This document shows, piece after piece, positions 35,864 through 47,084 of a stretch of DNA of 56,031 nt (position 1 is its first letter; each line of letters begins with the position of its first letter). The position numbers and the translations under genes were made by a program. Location: positions 1-56,031 of the forward strand of contig NZ_SMDN01000008.1 in NCBI RefSeq assembly GCF_006546935.1, written 5' to 3'. Under the pieces are notes generated by a model, which worked only from the letters and a program-made list of their open reading frames with translations, was not told the origin of the DNA and did not search any database. This DNA is from Mycoplasmopsis mucosicanis. Lineage in GTDB: Bacteria; Bacillota_I; Bacilli_A; Mycoplasmatales; Metamycoplasmataceae.

Positions 35864-37276
35864 TTAGTTGATTGGTGGATAAAATATATTATTTTCGTAA
35901 TCGAATAAGAATTCATCCATTTCTTGAGATAATAAAATTATTTTTTTTCATAGACTGCTATCTTGCATTAATTTTAGATTGATTTCTTTAGGTTGACTAT
36001 CATCATTATTATTGAGATCCTTGTTTATATTATTAATAACTTCATGAGCATCCTTAATAATTCCAGAAGCAAGGAACTTTTTAGGGTGATAAAGTTTAAA
36101 TTCTGCAACACGTTCTTTTGCTTCCTTAATCTTTTCTAATTTAGTCATAAAATTGTTAAGTAGCGAAATATGTTTGAGTGCAAATTTTACCAATTTATCT
36201 TTTTGTTTATATATATCAATTAAATAATTAAAATCTGATACATTATTTATTTTTAATGGTGCTTCTAAATATTTTTTGAATGTGTTGTTTTGATCATTGC
36301 TAAGTTTGTAAAATCGTTCATCGAGTTTTCTTCTTATGTTTTGATAATCAGAACCTAATTTTTTGACATATTTGTCAAGTAAACTATTCAATGTATTTTT
36401 TAGTTTGTTTATCTGAATTTCATAATTTTTTGAGGCGAATACAAATAAATTATCAAGTTCGAATGTAGGACTTTTTCATGTAAGTAGTTTTCTTGCATCA
36501 TTAATAATTTTATTTATATTGAGAAATGTTTCTTTATCTTGTGTGCTTTGATAAAAATCTAAATTACTTATGCTTTTAGCATTAGCATTATATTGTTCAA
36601 TAATTTTGTCTATTGAGTGTAGAAGATTTCAACGCTGTAAATATTCGTTTGATATTTGAGTCAATTCTTGCTTTTTTAAGTTAATTTTGCTTATAAGAGT
36701 GTTTATCTTGCTTTTTTGTGATAAATGTGAGATAGTTGAGACATCATTGTTTATTTTTGAGACTTCTTCATCAACAAATGTTCTGATATTTGAGTCTTGG
36801 TGGTAATTATTGATTCTTGCACGTTCTAATTGTAAATTAGTGAAAACATAGTGTAATTGTTCAATGTTTTTTTGTTTGTCATTGTATTCTTGCAATTTAG
36901 AATTGATTTTAATAGTTTCGTTGACTATGTCGTTTTTAGTAGCATTTAATTCAGATAGTGGCTTGTTTGCGTCTAATTTGTCTTTTAAATCATTTATTTT
37001 TTGCTCATATGATTCAATTAAGTTTTTAAATTCTGTATTAATGTTCTTGCTGTTTGCAAAAAGGTTTTGATAAATACTAATAAATTTTTTTATTTCTTTA
37101 TGTTCTTGGTTGTCTTTATTGGTGTGTTCGATTTTTTGATTTTGGTTTTTATCTACTTTAGAAGTTTGGGAATCTTGCTTAGGTTGTTTTTGGACGTTGC
37201 ATGAAACTGCACTAAAAGGTATTAGCAAACCTGTCAATGGTGCTGTTAATATCTTCTTTATATTTTTCATAGGCAT
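35864..37276 (-). CDS. Coiled-coil surface lipoprotein
   Basis: 470 residues. Signal peptide with lipobox FSAVSC (Cys at about 26), a polar Gln/Lys/Asn linker (to about 60), then almost entirely charged helical sequence with heptad-like spacing. No enzyme motif. Two in-frame ATGs lie two codons apart and neither has a Shine-Dalgarno; TATACAAT ends right at the first, so a leaderless start is possible. It shares a transcript with the following multi-pass membrane protein, and it faces the other coiled-coil lipoprotein gene across that protein. Probably an exposed surface protein; partner unknown. Confidence 0.82.
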
Positions 37277-37311
37277 ATTGTATATGTATTATTTTATTTT
37301 TTTTGAAAAAA

Positions 37312-37343
37312 AGTAAAAAAAATGGCTTTTAGAAGGCCATTTA
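37312..37343 (-). terminator. Terminator of secY-adk
   Basis: AAATGGC/GCCATTT stem followed by eight T on the minus strand; the stem abuts the adk stop codon. Confidence 0.8.
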
Positions 37344-37997
37344 ATTGATTTTTGATAATAAGTCCTGAGCTATCTGATCTGCATTTCCATTCGCATCAAC
37401 AGGAATTATTCTTCCATTAGATTCGTAGAAATCTAGTAGTGGTTGAGTAGACTCATTATAAATTGCTTGACGAACTTTAATAGATTCAATAGAGTCATCA
37501 ACACGTGTAAATAAGGTTGCTCCGTCTTTTTCGCATTTGTCACCTAATTTTGAAGGCATATATTCAATGTGGTAACCTGTGTTGCATTTAGGACAAAATC
37601 TTCGTCCTGAAAGACGTTTGAGAATTAAGCCTTCATCAGCATATAGTGAAACTACAACATAATTAAAACCTTCAATTGAATCAAGGAATTGAGCTTGATT
37701 TATTGTGCGAGGATAACCATCAAGAATAACTTTTTGATTTTGCGCCATTAATTCTATTAATTTGTTTTTTACTATTTCATTTGTTATTTCATCAGGCACA
37801 TATTGACCAGATTTAACGATTTGACTTACTTTAAGACCTAATGGACTTTGTTTTGCAATCTCTTCTCTAAAGATTGAACCGGTTGAAAGGTGAATGTAGT
37901 CATTATTTTTAGCAATAACTGAAGCAACGGTTCCTTTTCCTACGCCTGGAGGACCCATAAAAACTAAGTTTAATTTAGAATTTTTTAAATCTATCAT
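37341..37997 (-). CDS. adk: Adenylate kinase
   Basis: 218 residues. Interconverts ATP+AMP and two ADP. P-loop MGPPGVGKGT at about 14-23, AMP-binding STGSIFRE and DGYPRT, and a zinc-binding LID with CPKC followed by CEKD, the Cys3/Asp arrangement found in Gram-positive relatives. Its ATG overlaps the end of secY (ATGATAG contains the adk start and the secY stop), giving strict coupling. In most bacteria map follows adk; here a terminator does. Confidence 0.97.
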   Translation of the reverse strand: MIDLKNSKLNLVFMGPPGVGKGTVASVIAKNNDYIHLSTGSIFREEIAKQSPLGLKVSQIVKSGQYVPDEITNEIVKNKLIELMAQNQKVILDGYPRTINQAQFLDSIEGFNYVVVSLYADEGLILKRLSGRRFCPKCNTGYHIEYMPSKLGDKCEKDGATLFTRVDDSIESIKVRQAIYNESTQPLLDFYESNGRIIPVDANGNADQIAQDLLSKIN

Positions 37998-39469
37998 AAT
38001 AATCCATCTCCAATGTTTGTGTTTTTTCTTTGTTTTTTGTTTTCAGGACCTTGTTCTGAGTAGTTTTTATCAAATGATATTTGGTCACTAACCTGACGTG
38101 ATAATTGTTTTTGTTTAGCAAAATGAGTAGTTTTTAGTCTTGCTTTAAATTGATCAATAGTTTCTAGCGCTACTGAAACCAAAATCATTACACTTGTACC
38201 ACCAAATGAAATTACAGCCGGTCAGCTCAATATAATAATTTGAAGATATTGGAATGAGGCGAGCAAAATTAAGTAAAATGCACTGAATGTTGAAAGTCTT
38301 AAAACAGTTGCGAATAAATAGTCTTCTGTTTGTTCTCCTGGACGAATTCCGGGGATAAATGTTGAATTTTTAGCAAAATCTTCACTAATTTTATCTATTT
38401 TTGATTGTTGAATACCCATTAAATAACTAAAGAAGAATGTGATTACAACTAGCAATGAAAGACCAAGAGGCGATGTGAATTGTAAATTTTCATTAATTCA
38501 TGCTTTTGCAGTATTTGAAGAAGGCAAAATTCGAGCAATCATAATCGGGAATGAAATAACCATTGTTGAGAAAATGATAGGCATTATTCCACCAGGATTT
38601 GCTTTAATTGGTAATTTACCCATTTCTTTAGCATTTCTTGAACGTCCTGCACCAGTTTGTTGTATTGGTATATGTCTTTCTGAATTATAAACAAGGCCAA
38701 CAACAAACAATGTTAAACAAAACACAAAGAGATAAACTACAAATTTAAGCGTTCCAATGAATAATGTAGCATTTGTTGAACCAATAAAGAATGTAATTGC
38801 TTGTCTAAATTGGTTTGGTAATGAGAAAGTCATACCAATAAAGATAATTAATGAAGTACCATTACCAATTCCTTTATCTGTAACTTGTTCAGCTATAAAT
38901 AAAGAGAATAATGAACCAGCCACTAAAATCATAGGGACAATTAAAAATGTTGTTATTTCAAGAGCTTTAGGCCCTGCATATGCAGGTAAAATTTCAATAA
39001 ATGGATTTTCGCCTGAACCTAATGATTGAGATAGCAGTATTGCTTGTGGAAATGCAATGATTAGGGTTAAAATTCTTGTCATTACATTGAGTTTTCTTCT
39101 TCCTTGCGGACCTGATTGTGTTAGTTTGTGGATTGCTGGAAAAAGTCTTGTTTGTAGTAATGACATAATCAAGGAAGCATTAATAAAAGGACTAATTCCT
39201 AGTGAGGCTAGCGAGAAGTTTCTAAGACCCCCTCCACCTAAAAGATTGAGCGTATTAAAAAATGTGTCTTGTTGTATTAAATCTTGTTGCTTAATTTGTA
39301 CAAATGGTGCACCAATTGTAGTCATCACAACATAGATTGCTAAAAAACTTAGTGTAAACAATAATTTTTTAGTAATGTTTTTGTTTTCTCAAAAACTTCT
39401 TCACCGATGAGACAACGCATACCAAAACTTTGATATACCATATCCAATATTGCTAAAAAATCGCTTCAT
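37991..39469 (-). CDS. secY: Protein translocase channel subunit SecY
   Basis: 492 residues with ten transmembrane helices; the pore for protein export. Recognisable parts include the plug-region GLRNFSLASLGISPFINASLIM segment, GIGNGTSLIIFIGM, and IPIQQTGAGRSRNAK with the cytoplasmic loop that contacts the ribosome and SecA. The last codon before TAG is TGA (Trp), so the end is three bases further than a standard-code reading. A TATAAT box about 28 bases upstream and GAAAGGAAA next to the ATG show that secY has its own promoter here, rather than being read from rplO. Confidence 0.96.
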
Positions 39470-39615
39470 GGTTTCCTTTCATAAAATAATATTTTTATTA
39501 TACTATTTATTTATATTTAAATAGAAATTAGACAAAAAAATACACTTCATTTCACAGTATGTATTATTCAGTAAAATAATTTGTTTAAATAAATAATTTT
39601 GATTTTGTCAAAATA

Positions 39616-39643
39616 TACTCAAAAACGTGTATTTTGGTAAAAA
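39616..39643 (+). repeat. Dispersed intergenic motif, copy 5
   Basis: TACTCAAAAACGTGTA followed by TTTTGGTAAAAAA, in the secY/ecfA1 gap. Confidence 0.6.
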
Positions 39644-39729
39644 ATACAGCAAAATAGAAGCACTCAAATTGATTGAACAGTGTTTCAGATTATATGTGAA
39701 TTAGTTTTATACGGTTTTTTTTACCTTTA

Positions 39730-39756
39730 TACACATTTTTGAGTACTTTACGTAAA
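39730..39756 (+). repeat. Dispersed intergenic motif, copy 6
   Basis: TACACATTTTTGAGTA followed by CTTTACGTAAA, about 80 bases upstream of ecfA1. Confidence 0.65.
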
Positions 39757-39832
39757 AAAATATACTCAATAAACTCAAAAAAATATAAGTATATCTATAA
39801 TATTCAAATATTATAATATAATAAAAAGCATT

Positions 39833-40630
39833 ATGATAAAAGTAAATGACTTAGTTTTCAAATATCCAGGTGCTGACAAGAATGCAATTGATGGAATTTC
39901 TTTCGAGATTCCTGCAGGAAAATATGTAGCAATTTTAGGACATAATGGTTCTGGTAAATCTACATTATCTAAATTGCTTGTTGCATTGTACAAACCATTA
40001 TCAGGAACTATTGAGATAAATGGCACAGAAATTTCTGCCAAAACAATTCGTCAAATTCGCTCAAAAATAGGAATTATTTTTCAAAATCCTGACAACCAAT
40101 TTGTTGGTGCGTCTGTTGAAGATGATATTGCATTTGGTCTTGAAAATAAACAAGTACCACAACCTCAAATGCGACCAATCATTGAAGATATGGCCAAAAA
40201 AGTTGGTATGGAAGAATTTCTAACTAAAGAACCTCATTTACTTTCTGGAGGTCAAAAACAACGAGTTGCAATTGCTTCAGTATTGGCCTTAGATTTAGAC
40301 GTAATAATATTTGATGAAGTTACATCTATGCTTGATCCTTTAGGAAAATCACAAGTTTTGCAATTAATTAGAGACATTCAAGCAAAAAAAGAAAAAACTC
40401 TAATTTCAATAACTCACGATATGGATGAGGCCATATTAGCTGATTATTGTATTGTTTTTTCACAAGGTAAAATAATTGCTCAAGGTGAACCAAGTGAAAT
40501 TTTAAGTAACAAAGAAATTGTTGATATTGCAAAAATCGATTCGCCATTTATATACAAGTTGAGTCAAAAAATCAAAGGTGTCAAACCTACATATAGCGAG
40601 CAAGAACTAATGGAGCAAATATGCAAATAA
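39833..40630 (+). CDS. ecfA1: ECF transporter ATPase EcfA1
   Basis: 265 residues. One of the two ATPases that power energy-coupling-factor vitamin uptake. Walker A GHNGSGKST near residue 36, Q-loop FQNPDNQFVG, signature LSGGQKQRVAIA, Walker B DVIIFDE (Glu catalytic) and switch ITHDMDEA. The start has no Shine-Dalgarno and lies 15 bases from TATAAT, so a very short leader. The stop overlaps the ecfA2 start by 10 bases. Confidence 0.94.
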   Translation: MIKVNDLVFKYPGADKNAIDGISFEIPAGKYVAILGHNGSGKSTLSKLLVALYKPLSGTIEINGTEISAKTIRQIRSKIGIIFQNPDNQFVGASVEDDIAFGLENKQVPQPQMRPIIEDMAKKVGMEEFLTKEPHLLSGGQKQRVAIASVLALDLDVIIFDEVTSMLDPLGKSQVLQLIRDIQAKKEKTLISITHDMDEAILADYCIVFSQGKIIAQGEPSEILSNKEIVDIAKIDSPFIYKLSQKIKGVKPTYSEQELMEQICK

Positions 40631-41598
40631 AAATTAATAATTTAACTCACACATATGCACCAAAAACACGAACCGAGTTCACCGCAATTAAAGACATAAA
40701 TTTAACGATTTCTGAAGGCGAATTTATTGCAGTTATTGGTCAAACAGGTTGTGGAAAATCAACATTAATTGAACATTTAAATGCTCTTTTATTACCTTCG
40801 AGAGGTTCAATTGAGTGAAAATGAATTAATTCAAAGTATGATAAAAAAACAAAAAAATATATTTCATACGATGACTATCTTGAACTAAAAGCTAGTTGAT
40901 TTATTGAAAAAAGATTGAAAAATGGCTCAACAACACAAGTTTTAAAAATTAAAAAACTGCGAAGAGTTAAAAGAGCCAAACAATTAAGAAAACACGTAGC
41001 AATAGCCTTCCAATTTGCTGAATATCAACTTTTTGAAGAAACTATTGAAAAAGACATTATGTTTGGTCCACTTTCTTTTGGTGTTGATAAAGAAGAAGCA
41101 AAATTACGTGCCAAAAAATATTTAAATTTGTGTGGTTTAGATGATTCGTATTTGAAAAAATCTCCTTTCGGTCTTTCAGGTGGTCAAAAACGTCGTGTAG
41201 CATTAGCAGGAATTCTAGCAATTGAACCTGACATTATTGTTGCTGATGAACCAACAGCTGGCCTTGATCCTGTTGGCGTGCAAGAAATTTTATCTATTTT
41301 TAAAACTCTTCACGAATTAGGAAAAACTGTTGTGATAGTTACTCATGATCTTGATAATGTTTTGCAAATTGCTCAACGTGTGATTGTTATGAATGCTGGT
41401 CAAATTGTTAAAGACGATAGCACATACAAAGCTTTAAAGGATGCAAAATTTTTACAAGACAATAAGCTTCAAGCACCAAAATTATTGGATTTTGTGGCTA
41501 AACTTGAACAAAAAGGTTGAAAAGTTCCACAAGTTCAAACAATTGATGAACTAGCAGATTATATTTCAAGTAGAATTAATCAACAAGGAGGTGAGTAA
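40621..41598 (+). CDS. ecfA2: ECF transporter ATPase EcfA2
   Basis: 325 residues, somewhat long. Partner ATPase of EcfA1. Walker A GQTGCGKST near 40, Q-loop FQFAEYQLFEET, signature LSGGQKRRVALA, Walker B DIIVADE, switch VTHDLDN. Between Walker A and the Q-loop there is a basic insertion of roughly 50 residues (about 67-118, Lys/Arg-rich) compared with typical EcfA2, as seen in other mollicutes. Trp is TGA several times, including near the C-terminus. The stop TAA shares its last base with the ecfT start. Confidence 0.93.
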
Positions 41599-42479
41599 TG
41601 AATTCAATTATTGGTACTTATATTAATGATGATACATTCGTTCACCGTCTTGATCCGCGTATTAAATTAGTTGCTAACATTGGTTATATTGTTGCAACAT
41701 TTGTTGCAATTCACTTTACAACACTATTTTATTTATTTGTTCCATTGGTTATTCTATATATCATTGGGACAAAAAATGTTGTTGGTGTTTTTAAATTGTT
41801 GAAAATGCCTTTAATTATTGGCTGCATAATATTTTTCATTAATCTTTACACAATGAAAATTACTGATGAAACTCGCGATATTTACCGAGTTTGATGATAC
41901 ATATTTGGTTCGCAAACGTATGCATTAAGTTGAGGTGTTGTTGCTCGAACACTTTCACTCATTATACGTATTTATATTATGATAATGGCCACCACATTAT
42001 TTGTTAGCACAACTAAACCAATTTTATTAACAAAAGCATTAGAAGATTTAATGCTACCACTCAAAATACTGTTTATACCAACACACATTATTGCAATGGT
42101 TATATCAGTTGCTTTGCGTTTTATTCCAACATTGCTTATTGAAACAAAAAGAATAATGAAAGCTCAAGCCTCTAGAGGTGTTGATTTCAAAAATGGACGT
42201 ATAAAAGATAAAGTAAAAGCATTCACAACGCTTATAATTCCACTTTTTTCAACGTCATTTGCTAAAGCCGAAGATCTTTCAAACGCAATGGAAACCAGAG
42301 GTTATGATCCTTATGCAAAACGAACAAGATATAGAAAACTTGTTCCAACTTGAAGAGATGCAATTGTTTCAATTGTTTTAGTCGGATTGCTTGTTGTTAC
42401 ATATTTATTTAAATATGACGTATTTAAAATAGCAAACTCAGCAAATTGGATTGAACTAACAAGCTTTAAAAATTTTTAA
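41598..42479 (+). CDS. ecfT: ECF transporter transmembrane coupling subunit EcfT
   Basis: 293 residues. Couples ATP hydrolysis to the S components. Opening LDPRIKLV, several helices, then the two coupling-helix arginine motifs QASRGVDF and METRGYDP that contact the ATPases. Overlaps ecfA2 by one base with AAGGAGG just upstream. ecfA1-A2-T is normally found right after rplQ in relatives; here the cluster lies next to secY and is followed by ligA. Confidence 0.94.
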
Positions 42480-42533
42480 GGTTTGTTTTTTATTTCAATA
42501 AAACTACACAGAAATACTGAAAAAAGGGGTGTT

Positions 42534-44507
42534 ATGAAAAAAAGAATTTATGAGCTTACTGAACTTATTAACAAGTGAAATTATGAGTATTTTATTGAGA
42601 ATAATCCAAGCGTATCAGACCTTGAGTATGACAAAGCACTTAAAGAATTAGAAGAACTTGAAGCTAAATTTCCACAATTTAAACATCCAAATTCGCCAAC
42701 AAATCAAGTTGGTGCTGGTCGTTCAATATTTAGCAGTAAGTTTAGTAAAGTTGTACACAAAATACCTATGCTTTCTCTTGCAAAAGCCTACAATTTTGAT
42801 GAGATAACTAAATTTATAGAAAATATTAATAAAATTGTGCCTGCTGAACAAATTGATTTTTGTTTGGAACCTAAAATTGATGGTTTAAGTATTGCTTTGC
42901 ATTATAAAAACGGATATTTAATTCAAGCTTTGACACGTGGTGATGGAGTTGAAGGTGAGGATGTTACTGAGAATATTTTACAGATATCTTCTATACCAAA
43001 AATCATTGATTATTTAGCAGATCTTGAAGTTCGTGGTGAAGTGTTTATGCCTAAGGCAAATTTTTACGAATTAAATAGAAAAATGAGTGTTTTGGGCGAA
43101 AAAGTTTTTTCAAATCCGCGTAATGCAGCCAGTGGAACATTGCGTCAATTAGATGCAAATATTGTTGCACAAAGAGGCTTAAAATCATATCTTTATGAAT
43201 TAGTAGAACCACAAAAACACAATATCACGAGCCAAAAACAAGCATTACAATTCATCTCTTCGCTCAATATTCCAACTAATCCTAATTGAAAAATTGTAGA
43301 AGTTGAAGAACTCGAAGATGAAATCGAAAACTTTGCTGAAATAAAACAAAATTTAGACTATGATGCAGATGGACTAGTCATAAAATTGAATAATTTATCA
43401 TACTGAGATAAATTAGGTAAAACTGCAAAATTTCCTAAACACTCAATTGCATTTAAATACGATGTAGAATCGGCAATATCAAAAATTCTTAAAATTACTT
43501 CAACAGTAGGTCGAACAGGGAAAATTACCTATGTTGCTCAAGTTGAACCAGTAGAACTAAACCAAACAATTGTAAAATTCGCAACATTGCATAATTACAA
43601 TTTTATTGAGCAAATGAAAATTAATATTGGTGACGATGTAAAAATGATAAAAGCTGGTGAAATTATTCCAATAGTTATTGAATTAGCACTCAAAAACAGT
43701 GAATTTGTGTTTCCTAAAGTTATAAATTGTCCTAGTTGCAATTGTAAATTAGTTGAATTAGAGGGCTTTATTGATCAATGATGTATAAATGAAAATTGTC
43801 CAGAAATGAAGATAAATAAAATTTTTCATTTTGCTTCACGCAAATCACTCAATATTGTAGGACTAGGTTTAAGCACTGTTAAAGACTTATTCCGTGAAGG
43901 TTTATTGTGTGATATTCAAGATATTTTTACACTTAAGCAACACAAAGACAAGATTATGCAACTCAGTCGTTATGGAGAAACAAAAACAACGAAATTATTA
44001 AAAAATATTGAAAATTCAATCAATAGTGAACTATCTAAAGTTTTATTTGCGCTAGGAATTAAACATATTGGTGCTCGTGCATCTAAATTAATAAGTAAAA
44101 ACTATAATAATTTTACCGATTTGATTGCAGATAACAACTTATCTAAATTACAAAATATTGATAATATAGGTCCTAAAATACTAGATTCATTGAACAATTG
44201 ACTAAGTGAAACAAAAAATCGCGAACTTATTCTTTATTTTGATGCAATTTTTAAATACAAAAATGTTAATTTGCACAAAAGTAATGTATTAGAAGGCTTA
44301 ACTTTTGTTATTAGCGGAAAATTGAACAATTCCAGAGATTATTATGTAAAATTAATTGAGCAAAATGGTGGAAATGTTTCTAGTTCTGTATCATCAAAAA
44401 CTTCATATTTATTATGCGGCGAAGATGCAGGAAGCAAGAAACAAAAAGCAAGCGAATTAAACATAAAAATTATTGATGAAGAAGAATTTACAAAATTGTT
44501 AAGCTAG
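42534..44507 (+). CDS. ligA: NAD-dependent DNA ligase
   Basis: 657 residues, full length. Seals nicks in replication and repair. Ia domain; adenylation site LEPKIDGL with nucleophile Lys114; downstream nucleotidyltransferase motifs (TRGDGVEGEDVT, FSNPRNAASGTLRQ, DGLVIK, AFKY); OB fold; Cys4 zinc finger (CPSC ... CINENC); HhH repeats (VLFALGIKHIGA, NIDNIGPKI) and a C-terminal BRCT domain (LEGLTFVISGKL). AAGGGG precedes the ATG. It continues the ecf operon, and tpiA starts 8 bases after its stop. Confidence 0.97.
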
Positions 44508-44515
44508 GAGTAAAA

Positions 44516-45265
44516 ATGAACAAAATTATTATTGCTAACTGAAAAATGAATAAAACATTTGGTGAAAGTGCAAAATGATTTGAAAAATTTAATGTTGAAT
44601 ACAAAAAAAGAATAAAATCAAGCCTTTTATATCGTCAAGCAGTCGAAGCAAACGAAATAGGAATTGCTTTACCACCAATTAATTTAGCAGCTCACGTAGC
44701 ATTTAATAAGATTGACAATTTGCTTTTAGTTGCACAAGATGTTTCACAATTTCATGCAGGGGCCTATACAGGCGATATTTCTGCTGAAATGTTGAGTGAA
44801 TTTGATATTAAATATGTAATTGTCGGCCACTCTGAACGCAGAAAATATCATTATGAGACATCACAAGATGTAAACGAAAAAGCAAAAGCTGCACTCGAAT
44901 ATGGTATTACTCCTTTAATTTGTTTTGGCGAAACTCTTGAAGAATATCAACAAGGACGCTCAAAAGAAGTTGTTCGAGATAAAATATTAGCCTCTTCAAA
45001 AGACTTAGATTTAAGTAAAGTCGTAATTTCATATGAACCAATTTGAGCCATGGGTACAGGTCATTCTGCATCTCGTGAGTTTTTAAATGAAATGGCCAAC
45101 TACATTCGCTCAATTACTTCTCCTGATACTCGAATCATCTATGGTGGTTCAGTAAATGCAAGCAACATCAAAGAATTAGCAAAGATCAAAGAAATAGATG
45201 GTTTTTTAATTGGTAAGGCAACTTTAGAGCTTGAAACATTTTTGGATGTTATAGCAGTTGAATAA
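44516..45265 (+). CDS. tpiA: Triosephosphate isomerase
   Basis: 249 residues. Interconverts dihydroxyacetone phosphate and glyceraldehyde-3-phosphate in glycolysis. N-terminal IIIANWKMNK (with Trp as TGA), catalytic His in VIVGHSERR and catalytic Glu in SYEPIWAMGTG (Met where most have Ile), phosphate-binding YGGSVN and GFLIGKATLE. TAGGAG overlaps the ligA stop. Last gene of the ecf-ligA-tpiA operon, followed by a terminator. Confidence 0.97.
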
Positions 45266-45270
45266 TTTTG

Positions 45271-45300
45271 TTTTTACCTAAAAGTACTCAAAAACGTGTA
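45271..45300 (-). repeat. Dispersed intergenic motif, copy 7
   Basis: TTTTTACCTAAAAG then TACTCAAAAACGTGTA: the reverse orientation of copies 2, 3 and 6 with the flanking GGTAAA conserved; about 110 bases upstream of pgk. Confidence 0.65.
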
Positions 45301-45312
45301 AATAAGGAAAAA

Positions 45313-45355
45313 AATATATGCAATTTTCTATGGTAATAATTGCATATATTTTTTT
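45313..45355 (+). terminator. Terminator of the ecf-ligA-tpiA operon
   Basis: A perfect 13-bp stem AATATATGCAATT with its complement, 12-base loop, then seven T. Confidence 0.8.
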
Positions 45356-45411
45356 ATATCTCAATAACAACTTCTACCAATTTTATATAATAAAGACACT
45401 AAGGAGATGTT

Positions 45412-46596
45412 ATGAAAAAAACAATAAGAGACATAGATCTAAACAATAAAAAAGTAATAATTCGTGTGGACTTTAATGTACCAATCAAAAACGGAATTAT
45501 TCAATCAAATGAACGAATTGTTGCAGCATTAGACACAATTAAATATGCAATTGATAATAACGCAAAAGTTATACTTCTTTCTCACTTAAGCAGAATCAAA
45601 ACTGAAGAAGATAAGGCATCAAAATCACTTAAACCTGTAGCATTAGAATTAGAAAAACTATTGAATCATAAAGTTATTTTTGTTCCTTTTACAAGTGGTG
45701 AAGGACTAAAAAAAGCAGTTGATGCAATGCAAAATAAAGATGTAGTTTTAGTCGAAAATACACGTTTTGAAGACTTAAACGAAAAAGCTGAAAGCAAAAA
45801 TGCTTCATGATTAGCAGATCAATGAGCTGCTCTTGGTGATGTATTTATTAATGATGCATTTGCTACAGCACACCGTTCTCATGCATCAAATGTTGGTATC
45901 AGTTCAAGAATTGCTGAAACTGGTGTAGGTTTTCTTGTTGAAAAAGAACTTAAAGCATTCGATGATGCATTTAGCAAAGACACAAAACCATTTTTAGCAA
46001 TCGTTGGTGGTGCTAAAGTTAAAGATAAAATCTCATATTTAACAAAATTAAGTACAAAAGCCGATGAAATCCTTATCGGTGGTGCTATGGCTTATACATT
46101 CTTGAAAGCTAAAGGAATTGAAATTGGTAAATCACTTGTTGAAGACGAGTACATTGAATTTGCTAAAGAATTAATGGAAAAATCTACTGCTCAATTTATA
46201 ATTCCACAAGATCACGCAATGGTAAATAACTTCGAAGACACAACTTGAACATACTCAAATTCATTCGATATTGATAAAGATAAAATGGGTATTGATGTTG
46301 GTCCTAAAACTATTAAACTTTATGAAAAACACATTGCAAATGCTAAATTAATTTACTGAAATGGTCCTTTAGGAGTGTTTGAAAAAGAATTTGGTGAAGC
46401 AGGAACTAAAGCAATAGGTCTTGCATTAGCGTCTTCTCAAGCATACACAATTATTGGTGGCGGAGACACAATTTCAGCTAGTGAAAAATTCAATTTTAAA
46501 GATAAAATTAATCACGTTTCTACAGGTGGAGGAGCTAGTCAAGAATACTTACTTGAACATCATCTTCCAGCAATCGATGCAATACAAGATAAATAA
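45412..46596 (+). CDS. pgk: Phosphoglycerate kinase
   Basis: 394 residues. Substrate-level ATP synthesis in glycolysis. N-terminal [11 protein letters not shown], substrate-binding LLSHLSR and [13 protein letters not shown], hinge [12 protein letters not shown], nucleotide-binding [10 protein letters not shown] and GGGDTISA, and C-terminal [13 protein letters not shown]. Has TATAAT 21 bases upstream of the ATG and AAGGAG 6 bases upstream, so an independent promoter downstream of tpiA. Trp is TGA at several positions. Confidence 0.97.
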
Positions 46597-46598
46597 TC

Positions 46599-46634
46599 AA
46601 AAATAAGCAAAAATCAGTATTTTGCTTATTTTTG
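46599..46634 (+). terminator. Terminator of pgk
   Basis: A 14-bp stem AAAAATAAGCAAAA with its complement, loop of seven, immediately after the stop; the stem's own T tract makes it usable from both strands. Confidence 0.85.
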
Positions 46635-46662
46635 TTATTCATTTTTGTAATTTTTGTCAATT

Positions 46663-47022
46663 TTACTTATTAAATTTATCAACATAAGCTTGTGAATATA
46701 CACCACAAATTAAACTAACTTTTTCACTAGAAATTAATGCACCAGAAGCTATTTTTGAATCTAGAATTGCTTGTTGATTTACTAATTTTGCATTATTGAT
46801 TTTAACATTTAATTTAGAACCACTAGCTTGCATTGAAACAACATTTTCAATACCGCCTAAAAGTTCAATCAACTCATTAAATTTACCTTCAGAAACGCTT
46901 GTTGATTTAGTTCCCTGAACCAATGCTTGTTGATGTTTATTCACTCTTCATCAATGCAATCAACAGAATCCTAGAGTAAATATTGTCAATAAAAAAACTT
47001 TGATTTTGTCTTTAGTAGTCAT
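46663..47022 (-). CDS. Membrane-tethered EIIB-like domain protein lacking the phosphocysteine
   Basis: 119 residues. One N-terminal transmembrane helix (about 8-24, ending WLHWW with TGA-coded Trp) followed by a PTS glucose-type EIIB-like fold: FNELIELLGGIENVVSM ... KLNVKI ... ILDSKIASGALIS ... VSLICGVYSQAYVDK. Active EIIB domains have a Cys in a DACxTRL-type turn; the matching turn here reads MQASGSKL with Ser or Ala instead, so it cannot carry phosphate by the normal chemistry. No EIIC domain is attached. It is divergent from trpS. Probably a repurposed sensor or a relic; role unknown. Confidence 0.75.
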
Positions 47023-47084
47023 AAAATAATTATACATTTAAATAACTAATATATAATTTTAATAATTTTTGATTAGAGGAATAT

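Larger units (their letters stand above)
39470..39832. other. Divergent intergenic region between secY and ecfA1
   Basis: No ORF of note. It contains the secY promoter (TATAAT on the minus strand at about 39497-39502), two copies of the dispersed motif about 100 bases apart, several short repeats of a TACTCAA-like word near 39765-39780, and TATAAT boxes at 39796-39801 and 39812-39817 for ecfA1. Confidence 0.6.

Noticed and set aside
43806..43830. A second gene start within ligA after the zinc-finger region
   Set aside because: It is in the ligA frame and only appears as a start because of a TGA Trp codon.
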